Assembly: GCA_016234985.1 (NCBI GenBank)
Contig: JACRNK010000085.1
Coordinates: 1 to 7,477, forward strand
Direction: 5' to 3'
Source: Deltaproteobacteria bacterium
GTDB lineage: Bacteria > Desulfobacterota > GWC2-55-46 > UBA9637
Length of the DNA: 7,477 bases
Position numbers and translations under genes: made by a program. Below are positions 1-5,323 of the stretch, piece after piece; position 1 is the first letter of the stretch; the number at the start of each line of letters is the position of its first letter. The notes below the pieces were generated by a model. The model was not told where the DNA came from, did no database searches, and worked only from the letters and a program-made list of their open reading frames with translations.

Positions 1-479
1 CAATTCCAGCCGTAGTAATAAAGATATAAACAGAATGTCTCTCCAAAGAAGAGCAGGGCGTAGATGAACATTACATTTTTGAATGTGCCTGCCATGTATC
101 CCATGAATGTGGGATATAAAGTAAAGAGGGTAAAGGCCAGAAGACCTCCGAATGCTGCGGTTGTGGCGTAAGCAACGGAAAGAAGGCTTGTGAATTCGTA
201 GGCAAGTTTGTCGAACTTTTTGTCTTTGTTTCTCCACCCGACAAGCTCTATAATCACGGCAAAGAGCGGAACGCCTAAAACAAATGCGCCGAAGTAGAGG
301 TGGAGCTGCGCAAGAAACCAGACCAGCTTCCTTGAGTCAAGACCTCCAATCTGCCGGTATTCGTTTGCCTCAAGGGCAAAGGCAGGGGCGCAGACAACCA
401 GCATAAAGAATAATGTTAATATCGCCTTTTTCCAATCCCCGATTAAAGCCTTCGGGGACATGAATGACTTGATTTGCAT
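1..479 (-). CDS. Cytochrome bd-like oxidase subunit I, N-terminal part (runs off the left edge)
   Basis: The reading frame is open from an ATG at 479 to the window edge, giving 159 residues. A GGAGG ribosome site lies about 11 bases upstream (491-496). Residues 1-35 look like a signal sequence: a short basic start, the hydrophobic run LTLFFMLVV, then APAFA before LEANEY. Three further hydrophobic segments follow at about 53-80, 96-122 and 135-156. The segment with LAQLHLYFGAF (His60) resembles the first helix of CydA, where a His binds haem b595/d. The segment ending GETFCLYLYYYGW (Glu147) aligns without gaps with the CydA helix that carries E. coli Glu107 and ends FFFGW. The position matching E. 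coli Glu99 is Ile139 in my hand alignment. CydA proteins reduce O2 with quinol at the membrane. The signal-like first segment and missing Glu point to a divergent bd-like branch rather than classical CydA. Family assignment is moderately sure; substrate is not known. Confidence 0.6.
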   Translation of the reverse strand, partial: MQIKSFMSPKALIGDWKKAILTLFFMLVVCAPAFALEANEYRQIGGLDSRKLVWFLAQLHLYFGAFVLGVPLFAVIIELVGWRNKDKKFDKLAYEFTSLLSVAYATTAAFGGLLAFTLFTLYPTFMGYMAGTFKNVMFIYALLFFGETFCLYLYYYGWN

Positions 480-513
480 TTTCTAAATTTACCTCCCTTA
501 AATGATAAAAACT

Positions 514-572
514 GTAGCTCAAGGCTTTAGCCTTGAGAGTCTTAAAACCTCAAACCTAAAGGTTTGAGCTAC
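514..572. repeat. Paired palindromic repeat with GTAGCTCAA ends
   Basis: Two hairpins lie side by side: CTCAAGGC/GCCTTGAG (518-537, loop TTTA) and CTCAAACCT/AGGTTTGAG (549-568). The outer ends are inverted copies, GTAGCTCAA at 514-522 and TTGAGCTAC at 564-572, so the whole 59 bases form a REP-pair or MITE-like unit. A single copy of the first hairpin occurs again at 988-1010. The right end supplies the TAG stop (569-571) of the 88-residue gene. The rest of the 89-base gap before the oxidase gene contains only that gene's ribosome site. Confidence 0.75.
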
Positions 573-835
573 TTACTGTTTACCGCCAACTGCTTACTGG
601 ATTTGTTGGCCATAGCCTCTACAATAGCTAAAGAACCGACAAATCTCGCCAGCCTTCCCTGATTTTTTATGGCGCTTGCCAGTTTTAGAAACTCGTCTAT
701 GCTGTATTCACGGTCTTCATACTCACGATTTTCAATCTGCGTCTCGCTGCATGCCTTATTAAATATCTGCACAGCCTCTTTCCTGTCCATAATCTGCGTG
801 AGTTTTGTTATGAGATAACCCTTTGTAAACGTCAC
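569..835 (-). CDS. Small protein of unknown function, 88 residues
   Basis: I do not recognise this family. The start is GTG at 835, chosen because AGAGGA lies 5-10 bases upstream (839-845) and the frame has no better start; an internal ATG exists at residue 16. The protein is soluble, charged and probably helical, with no signal or membrane segment. A short near-duplication, ENREYEDREY (about residues 35-44), suggests a small in-gene tandem duplication. The central SIDEFLKLASAIKNQG and the following FVGSLAIVEAMA look like amphipathic helices. The last residues (about KQLAVNSK) run up to a palindromic repeat that provides the TAG stop, so the native C-terminus may have been altered. It stands alone between repeats, downstream of the MBL-fold gene. 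I think it is a real gene because of the ribosome site and coherent composition, but the function is open. Confidence 0.6.
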   Translation of the reverse strand: MTFTKGYLITKLTQIMDRKEAVQIFNKACSETQIENREYEDREYSIDEFLKLASAIKNQGRLARFVGSLAIVEAMANKSSKQLAVNSK

Positions 836-898
836 TTATTCCTCTTGTATAACTGTAACTCAGACTTGAGATCTTTGCTCCTAAAATCTTCCTTCTCT

Positions 899-974
899 GT
901 CATTCCCGCATGTCTCAAGCGGGAATCCAGTCTTTTAAAACAATGGATTCCCGATAAAAGCACTCGGGAATGAC
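899..974. repeat. Palindromic intergenic repeat, GTCATTCCCG ... CGGGAATGAC
   Basis: The outer ends GTCATTCCCG (899-908) and CGGGAATGAC (965-974) are perfect inverted copies. Inside are two hairpins built on CCCGC/GCGGG (left) and CCCGA/TCGGG (right), and GGGAATCCA is inverted against TGGATTCCC in the centre. This is the common bacterial 'GTCATTCCCGC...GCGGGAATCCAG' type of dispersed repeat. With the neighbouring repeat at 988-1010 it fills most of the 171-base gap between the 88-residue gene and the MBL gene; I see no gene in that gap. Confidence 0.75.
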
Positions 975-987
975 AAACGGGTTAAAT

Positions 988-1010
988 TCAAGGCTAAAGC
1001 CTTGAGCTAC
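988..1010. repeat. Single copy of the CTCAAGGC palindromic repeat
   Basis: TCAAGGCTAAAGCCTTGA (988-1005) followed by GCTAC (1006-1010) is the same unit as at 514-537, in the opposite orientation. It overlaps the end of the MBL-fold gene and supplies its TAG stop at 1007-1009, just as the related end at 564-572 supplies the stop of the 88-residue gene. Confidence 0.75.
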
Positions 1011-1786
1011 AGGTCTGGATATAAGATATCTAACCCGCATTTGAAATCCTTAAGATAATCCAGTGTCGGTTTGACAAATTCTCTTTTTATAATAGAGCCG
1101 TGCTGCGGCAGTATGGCCTCAATATCAATACCTTTTATATTTCTTAAAAATCCTCTTATGGCCTTATTGCACGCGATATAGTCTTCCAGAAACGCATTCA
1201 TAAGACCTAAATGGCTGTTTATATCGTCTGCTACAAGTTTCCAGTTGTCATCAAGGGTTGCGCATATATCGCTGCTGAATAAAAATCCCGATGCGCTGTC
1301 GTATGTGACAAAGGCTCCGGGAAAGTGCATAAACGGGGATCTTATAAATTTAAGTTCTCCACCGCTTTGGAGCGCAACAGTCTTGTCATCCACATTAAAA
1401 TAATTCCCATTCACAATCCCATAATGAGGCAGCAGCACCCTTGCGCGGGGATCTGTCATAATAACTATGTCTTTATTAAATTTCAGCCACAACGGAATTG
1501 AAGCGCACAAATCAGGGTCCTGATGATGGACTATAATATGCGTAATATCCGATGGCTCAATCAGTGTCTTCACCCTGTCCAGGACTTGAGGAAAGTGGGT
1601 AACCAATCCGCCTGGGTCTATAAGGTAGTTCTGCGCCCCATCCTGCAGCAGATAGGTGTTGCAGCGGAAGATGCTCTCTTCCACACTGCCGACCCAGAAG
1701 ACCTTATGGTCGGGGCTGTCATAGAGTGCCACAGGCCCATTCAGGGTTATCTTTTTATTATCAGTTATTAAGTTAAGAAGGTTCAT
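1007..1786 (-). CDS. Metallo-beta-lactamase-fold protein, diiron ODP-like (oxygen-binding/flavodiiron N-domain type)
   Basis: The 259-residue protein has the metal-binding pattern of the MBL fold in order: HQDPD at 88-92 (H-x-D-x-D in place of the hydrolase H-x-H-x-D-H), His154 in FMHFPGAF, Asp173 in LFSSDIC, and His229 in PQHGS. An acidic residue in the second position and no third His in the first motif is the signature of flavodiiron proteins and stand-alone ODP domains, which hold a non-haem diiron centre, rather than of Zn hydrolases. There is no flavodoxin domain, so it is the ODP module alone. Known relatives bind or reduce O2 or NO, sometimes as sensors; a role in oxygen protection or sensing here is inference. 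The ATG at 1786 has only a weak GAGG upstream. The protein is cytoplasmic by lack of a signal. Its stop codon lies in a palindromic repeat. Confidence 0.75.
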   Translation of the reverse strand: MNLLNLITDNKKITLNGPVALYDSPDHKVFWVGSVEESIFRCNTYLLQDGAQNYLIDPGGLVTHFPQVLDRVKTLIEPSDITHIIVHHQDPDLCASIPLWLKFNKDIVIMTDPRARVLLPHYGIVNGNYFNVDDKTVALQSGGELKFIRSPFMHFPGAFVTYDSASGFLFSSDICATLDDNWKLVADDINSHLGLMNAFLEDYIACNKAIRGFLRNIKGIDIEAILPQHGSIIKREFVKPTLDYLKDFKCGLDILYPDL

Positions 1787-1803
1787 GCTGCCTCATAATA
1801 AAA

Positions 1804-1875
1804 CCCACAGGGGTTATGGCTTCGAAAGGAGGATGTCATGCGTAACATCTTTTTTTTCAGCCTGCCCCTGTGGGG
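1804..1875. other. Structured inverted-repeat element (possible structured RNA or atypical terminator)
   Basis: CCCACAGGGG (1804-1813) and CCCCTGTGGG (1865-1874) are a perfect 10-base inverted pair enclosing about 50 bases. Inside are GGCT/AGCC (1818-1821/1859-1862) and GATGT/ACATC (1832-1836/1845-1849), stacking into one long arm. Read on the minus strand it follows the beta-barrel gene and ends in GGGTTTTATT, so it could stop that transcript. Read on the plus strand it holds an ideal AGGAGG five bases before an ATG that opens 13 codons (1838-1879). I do not recognise it as a known riboswitch. It fills the 102-base gap between the two genes. Confidence 0.45.
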
Positions 1876-1888
1876 TTAAAAACATTCT

Positions 1889-2788
1889 TTAAAACTTATA
1901 GTTCACCCTCAGAGTAGGAACGCCGACTACTGTTGTTTTTGATGTTTCCTGAAGTGTTGAACCGTATGCCGGATCGCCTTTTACCTTAATGCTTGTGCCA
2001 AGCAGCGCTACAACCGCGTCAATTGTCCAGTTGCCTGCAACCGCCCTTGCTCCCAATGCCGGAGCCAAGGCTGTTATCGTGTGTTTCTGTGTCCCTGCAA
2101 CCGCCTCATCATCGCCGACGCTCATCTTTGAATAATGCAGTTCCGCGCCGACAAGAAGCGTGGAGCGAAGCGGATACAATGCAGCTACCGCGGTCTCTAT
2201 CGTGGTAACACCGCCGAGATTAGCGCCTGCGCTTTTCCCAGAATCCTTGCCGAAATCAAGCGCGGCATTCAGAATCACAGGACCCAGATATGTATATGCT
2301 GCGCCAATCCTTGTAGAGGAACCGCTTGCATCCGCCGAGCTATTGCCTTTCACTATATTCGTCTCAGATACTGTGCCGTAACCGACACATGCGGCAAGTC
2401 CGGGAACGCCAGGAATAGCGCCCTTGACTGTCAAACCATAATTATTGCCGGCTGGGTTAAGGGCAACTGCCCCTACAGCCGGAAGTGTTAAATAACTTCT
2501 AAATCCAGGCAGCCTTCCGATACGGAGTTCAAGATTCTCAATCAAACCTATATTTACTGAAGAGACTGTTGTGCCGCCGACTGTTGCATTGCCGGCTCCA
2601 AGGGTTGTGTCATTAGAGCTTACGACATTAAAACTATGGCTTACCACATCAAGGTCAACATTGACCTCCTCTGCCCCTGTTGTTACACCCATCTCCTGGA
2701 TGAGAGCCCTGGACGGTCCTGCCAAAGCCGCCCCTGCAAAAAATAATGTAAAGAATGCTGCCATCAACACACCTGATACTTTTCTCAT
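1889..2788 (-). CDS. Secreted outer-membrane beta-barrel-like protein, family not recognised
   Basis: The start ATG at 2788 has a strong GGAGG about nine bases upstream. Residues 1-23 are a clear Sec signal peptide (basic MRK, hydrophobic core, cleavage expected after ALA23). The mature part, about 276 residues, is rich in Gly, Ala, Thr, Ser and Val and shows alternating polar/non-polar strands, for example near SVNIGLIENLELRIG, SSTRIGAAYTYLG and the end VPTLRVNYKF. A final Phe after alternating residues is the usual recognition signal for outer-membrane barrel assembly. There are few Cys (one, in AACVGYG) and no catalytic or peptidoglycan-binding motif, so a porin or channel-like barrel is the best guess. 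It follows the 55-residue membrane protein by 24 bases and probably shares its sigma-54-type promoter. The predicted location is fairly sure; the transported or bound substrate is unknown. Confidence 0.7.
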   Translation of the reverse strand: MRKVSGVLMAAFFTLFFAGAALAGPSRALIQEMGVTTGAEEVNVDLDVVSHSFNVVSSNDTTLGAGNATVGGTTVSSVNIGLIENLELRIGRLPGFRSYLTLPAVGAVALNPAGNNYGLTVKGAIPGVPGLAACVGYGTVSETNIVKGNSSADASGSSTRIGAAYTYLGPVILNAALDFGKDSGKSAGANLGGVTTIETAVAALYPLRSTLLVGAELHYSKMSVGDDEAVAGTQKHTITALAPALGARAVAGNWTIDAVVALLGTSIKVKGDPAYGSTLQETSKTTVVGVPTLRVNYKF

Positions 2789-2812
2789 CTTTTACTTCCT
2801 CCTTGATTTTAT

Positions 2813-2980
2813 TTATTTTATTAAAATTTTTACCACTGCGACTACTACCACCACAATTACTGCCACCCCGAGCAAGAGCTTTTCATGAATACATGCCCCT
2901 ATCTTTTCAATACCTTTACTGCCTTCTTTAACCTCTTCACCCCCTTTCTTGCAACTTTCTAATGGACATATATAAGACAT
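2813..2980 (-). CDS. Small single-pass membrane protein with three cysteines, 55 residues
   Basis: A short frame with good support: ATG at 2980, purine-rich ribosome site GGGGGGAAGG just upstream (2988-2997), and TAA at 2813-2815 only 24 bases before the ATG of the beta-barrel gene, whose ribosome site lies in the gap. The sequence begins MSYICPLESCKKGGEEV, with Cys5 and Cys10, then a charged linker ending IGACIHEK with Cys30 and His32. It ends with a hydrophobic helix of about 18 residues (LLLGVAVIVVVVVAVV, 35-50) and a short basic tail KILIK. This is the layout of a tail-anchored or N-out small membrane protein. The Cys/His residues could bind a metal or form a disulfide, but that is inference. 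It is the first gene after a sigma-54-type promoter and is probably co-transcribed with the beta-barrel gene. I do not recognise the family. Confidence 0.65.
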   Translation of the reverse strand: MSYICPLESCKKGGEEVKEGSKGIEKIGACIHEKLLLGVAVIVVVVVAVVKILIK

Positions 2981-3013
2981 TTTATGCCTTCCCCCCTTTC
3001 ATCATGGAATAGA

Positions 3014-3048
3014 AGCAGGGGATAGGCATTCTTCGCCTATCCCCTTGC
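3014..3048. other. Strong hairpin in the leader of the small membrane protein
   Basis: GGGGATAGGC and GCCTATCCCC form a perfect 10-base stem with a seven-base loop, extended by GCA/TTGC at the base. It lies between the predicted transcription start (about 3080) and the ribosome site of the 55-residue gene, so it would fold in the 5' leader. There is no U-run after it on the minus strand, so it is not a normal terminator. It may be a dispersed repeat or an mRNA-stabilising or regulatory structure. Confidence 0.55.
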
Positions 3049-3056
3049 CTCAGGAG

Positions 3057-3077
3057 GAGAATTTGAAGAAAATTCTC
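3057..3077. other. Second leader hairpin next to the predicted transcription start
   Basis: GAGAATTT and AAATTCTC form a perfect 8-base stem around the five-base loop GAAGA. It would be the first structure in a transcript starting near 3080 and could protect the 5' end or take part in regulation. Its role is inferred only from position. Confidence 0.4.
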
Positions 3078-3090
3078 ACTGATAACTAAA

Positions 3091-3107
3091 TGCAATAGCT
3101 ATGCCAC
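3091..3107 (-). promoter_or_regulatory. Sigma-54 (RpoN) -24/-12 promoter candidate
   Basis: On the minus strand this reads GTGGCATAGCTATTGCA. The consensus is TGGCAC-N5-TTGCA: TGGCA and TTGCA match, with a single departure (T for C) in the -24 block. The -24 GG (3105-3104) and -12 GC (3093-3092) are separated by exactly 10 bases, as required. Transcription would start near 3080, about 100 bases upstream of the 55-residue gene. I found no TGT-N10-ACA NifA site in the 150 bases upstream, so the activator is unknown. Confidence 0.6.
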
Positions 3108-3253
3108 AATTTAAGAATTATTATTCTCATTGTTTTTCAATATGTTACAAACTTAGGTCTGAAAATACAGGAAGGGCTTGATGCGGCAGAAATGATGGAA
3201 TAGGGGGATGCATGGGTGCAGCATGTTGCGCCCATGCTGAGATGCAATGGATA
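3108..3253. other. Non-coding stretch between nifV and the sigma-54 promoter
   Basis: No gene is supported here. The stretch holds an imperfect hairpin, GCATGGGTGC (3210-3219) against GCGCCCATGC (3228-3237), loop eight bases, with one G-T pair. It also holds a 14-base near-copy, ATGCGGCAGAAATG (3181-3194), of a sequence inside the end of nifV (3271-3284, 13 of 14 identical). An activator-binding region for the promoter at 3091-3107 would be expected here but is not recognisable. Confidence 0.5.
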
Positions 3254-4288
3254 TTATGCAAAAATGCCGCATGCGGCAGCAATGCGTCGTGTTTTGGCTG
3301 AAAGCTTTAAGGTATTTAAAACACTATAGCTCTTCCCCGAATGTTTTCCTAATATTATCTCTCTTTTTGCTCCTACCTCCTCAGGAGGGTAAGGCTCATA
3401 GTTGGGCGGATGCTTTAGCACGCCGTTCACATGGATTCCTGATTCGTGGCTGAAGGCCATATCTCCTACAATCGGCTTGTCAGTAGCAACAGGCCGTCCT
3501 GAAAATACTGAAACAAGGGCAGAGAGTTTTTTGAGCATCTTTGTATTGATGCCGGTTTTTATGCCTTCCAGTTTTTCCAGAGCCATGACTAATTCTTCAA
3601 GAGCGGCATTCCCTGCCCGCTCTCCCATACCGTTTACCGTAACGCTGGCATACCCAGCCCCTCCCTTTATGCCTGCAAGCGCGTTTGCCGCAGCGAGACC
3701 GAAGTCGTTATGCGTGTGAATCTCCAGAGGGATTTTGATATACCCTTTGAGATAAGCGATGAGTTCAAACGCCTTGAACGGAGTGAGGATGCCGACGGTG
3801 TCGCATATCCTGATTCTGTCCGCCTGCAACTCTTCCAACAATCTGCAAACCTCCAGAACAAAGGATACATCCGCCCTTGAGGCATCCTCAAGGCCGCAGG
3901 CTGCATAACAGCCATCTTTTTTTAGCGCAGGAATAATTTTTGTAAATCTCTCCTTTACCCAGTTCCGTGTCTTTCTGAGTTTGTTTTGTATCTGAATATC
4001 GGAGACAGGACAGGAGATATAAAGATTTTTTACGCCGCACAATAGGGAAGCCTCAATATCTTTTTCAACAATCCTGTTCCATGTGAATATCTTCACAGGA
4101 AGCCCAAGACCAACTACCGCCTTTACAGCCTCAGCCTCTTCGCCTCCCATAACAGACGTGCCGGCCTCAATTTCCTTGATTCCGATGTCGGACAAAACCT
4201 TTGCAATCTCCATCTTTTCATCTATGCTAAAGGCTACTCCGGGCGCCTGCTCCCCGTCTCTTAATGTTGTGTCAACAAGGGTAATCAT
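3254..4288 (-). CDS. nifV: Homocitrate synthase NifV, shortened C-terminus
   Basis: NifV condenses acetyl-CoA with 2-oxoglutarate to give homocitrate, the organic ligand of FeMo-cofactor. The HMGL-like TIM-barrel signature DTTLRDGEQAPGVAFS is at residues 6-21, the metal-binding H-x-H at His191/His193 (EIHTHNDFGLAAANA), and NGMGERAGNA at 219-228. The downstream SHESGIHVNG (280-289) and LGKHSG (313-318) are also intact. Known NifV proteins are about 370-385 residues; this one is 344 and diverges right after GKHSG, ending SAKTRRIAAACGIFA instead of the usual 50 or so residues. I found no continuation in the other frames, so a real truncation rather than a simple frameshift is likelier. The ATG at 4288 is the only possible start (stop just upstream) yet has no purine-rich ribosome site. 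The catalytic core is complete; activity with the shortened end is uncertain. Confidence 0.92.
   Translation of the reverse strand: MITLVDTTLRDGEQAPGVAFSIDEKMEIAKVLSDIGIKEIEAGTSVMGGEEAEAVKAVVGLGLPVKIFTWNRIVEKDIEASLLCGVKNLYISCPVSDIQIQNKLRKTRNWVKERFTKIIPALKKDGCYAACGLEDASRADVSFVLEVCRLLEELQADRIRICDTVGILTPFKAFELIAYLKGYIKIPLEIHTHNDFGLAAANALAGIKGGAGYASVTVNGMGERAGNAALEELVMALEKLEGIKTGINTKMLKKLSALVSVFSGRPVATDKPIVGDMAFSHESGIHVNGVLKHPPNYEPYPPEEVGAKREIILGKHSGKSYSVLNTLKLSAKTRRIAAACGIFA
3260..3278 (-). terminator. Intrinsic-terminator-like hairpin overlapping the end of nifV
   Basis: TGCCGCATGCGGCA (3265-3278) is a perfect palindrome, giving a short GC-rich stem (TGCCG/CGGCA, loop CATG). On the minus strand it is followed by five T residues (3264-3260). 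It lies inside the last codons of nifV, which is unusual and fits the idea that the gene's 3' end was cut back. The stem is short, so efficiency is doubtful. Confidence 0.4.
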
Positions 4289-4302
4289 AGTGCAAGGGTC
4301 AG

Positions 4303-4483
4303 AGTGTCAAAGGGTCATAGAGTCAAAGTTTTAAAAGGTTACAACTCAATATAAATATCTAAACAATAAATTAAAAATTAAAATGTTTCAGAGGCAAAAA
4401 TAATTTTACTTTTTAATTGTTTATTTAGATATTTCTATTTAAGTTTTTGTTTTGATGCTTTGGCACTTTAACTCTTTGACACT
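4303..4483. repeat. MITE-like inverted-repeat element between nifB and nifV
   Basis: AGTGTCAAAGGGT (4303-4315) and ACTCTTTGACACT (4471-4483) are inverted with 12 of 13 matches. Nested inside is an AT-rich imperfect palindrome, 4353-4434, with perfect outer arms AAATATCTAAA/TTTAGATATTT (4353-4363/4424-4434) and inner arms AATTAAAAA/TTTTTAATT. Base composition differs sharply from the flanking genes. Related TCAAAG-rich sequence continues on both sides. The element covers the codons for the last residues of NifB and the leader of nifV. No transposase is present, so if mobile it would depend on one elsewhere. It could also be a composite of a terminator and local tandem repeats. Confidence 0.5.
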
Positions 4484-5323
4484 TTCCTTTCCAAGCATTC
4501 CCGCCGCATCGCTTCTGCACTGGCGGCAGTGTTTCATGGTTTCAATCTCACTGCCTACCGCAATCTGCATCTTTTCCAATTCCACCTGTTCCGGCCTCTT
4601 TATTTTTTCAAATGCGCTTCCCGGGGCCGGGATGAGCGGCATCACATTGACCAAATGCGCACCCATTTCTTTTGCCTGTTGCGCAACGGTTTGGATATGG
4701 CTGTCATTGACGCCCGGGATGTAAAGGATGTTGATCTTTAAAAATATCCCTTTGCCTTTGAGTTTCAAAAGCCCCTCTCTCTGCCGCTCCAGAAGGAGGG
4801 TTGCGCCCTCTTGGCCATAATAATTTTTTCCCCTGAATCTTACCCAGCGGTAAATTTTTTCTGCTATGGCGACATCCGTGCTGTTGACGGTTACGGTAAT
4901 ATAGCCGACCTTCAACCTCAAAAGTTCATCAGCATAATCCGCCAACATGAGTCCATTGGTGGAAAGACAGATGTGCAGCGAGGCAGACACACTTCGCACG
5001 AGTTCAAGGGTGTTAAATGTCTTTTCAGGATTGGCCAGACTGTCTCCTGGACCCGCAATGCCTACCGTAGAGATATACGGCATGGCCTTCATGGCCTGCA
5101 AAAACCGCTCCACAGCCTCTTCCGGCAAGAGTATCTTCGAAGTTACGCCGGGACGGCTCTCATTGGCGCAGTCGTATTTCCTGCTGCAATAGTTGCACGA
5201 TATATTGCACTTAGGCGCTACAGGGAGATGGATTCTGCCGAAACGTTTGCTTGCATCCTCGCTGAAACATGGGTGTCTTGTAAGCAGGGGCGGGGCTTGT
5301 CCCCGCCCGTTCTGTGTCCGCAT
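4439..5323 (-). CDS. nifB: NifB, radical SAM FeMo-cofactor core synthase without the NifX-like domain
   Basis: NifB fuses two [4Fe-4S] clusters with carbide insertion to make NifB-co, the precursor of FeMo-co. Numbered from the ATG at 5323, the signature HPCFSEDASKRFGRIHLPVAP is followed by CNISCNYC (Cys39, 43, 46, the SAM cluster), VGIAGPGDSLAN, and near the end KHCRQCRSDAAGMLG (Cys266, Cys269), all typical of NifB. A TTG nine bases upstream is in frame, but AGGAGGAT (5332-5339) sits at the right distance only for the ATG. The protein is 294 residues; many bacterial NifB are 400-500 because of a C-terminal NifX-like domain, absent here. That domain resembles the separate gene at 6051-6419. 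The first residues (MRTQNGRGQAPPLLTR) are encoded by a palindromic repeat, and the last (ESVKELKCQSIKTKT) by TCAAAG-rich repeat sequence. The overlap with hesA is about 106 bases. Very sure of identity. Confidence 0.95.
   Translation of the reverse strand: MRTQNGRGQAPPLLTRHPCFSEDASKRFGRIHLPVAPKCNISCNYCSRKYDCANESRPGVTSKILLPEEAVERFLQAMKAMPYISTVGIAGPGDSLANPEKTFNTLELVRSVSASLHICLSTNGLMLADYADELLRLKVGYITVTVNSTDVAIAEKIYRWVRFRGKNYYGQEGATLLLERQREGLLKLKGKGIFLKINILYIPGVNDSHIQTVAQQAKEMGAHLVNVMPLIPAPGSAFEKIKRPEQVELEKMQIAVGSEIETMKHCRQCRSDAAGMLGKESVKELKCQSIKTKT

Noticed and set aside
1993..2491. Several plus-strand open frames across the beta-barrel gene
   Set aside because: They are antisense to a gene with signal peptide, ribosome site and coherent strands, and their translations have no recognisable motif or good start.
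3134..3153. TTGT...ACAA inverted pair upstream of the sigma-54 promoter as a NifA site
   Set aside because: The gap between TGT and ACA is 13 bases instead of 10, and it is much closer to the promoter than usual enhancer sites.
3099..3202. Open plus-strand frame with an amphipathic-looking peptide ending AAEMME
   Set aside because: It has no start codon with a ribosome site, lies over the sigma-54 promoter on the other strand, and is only about 34 codons.
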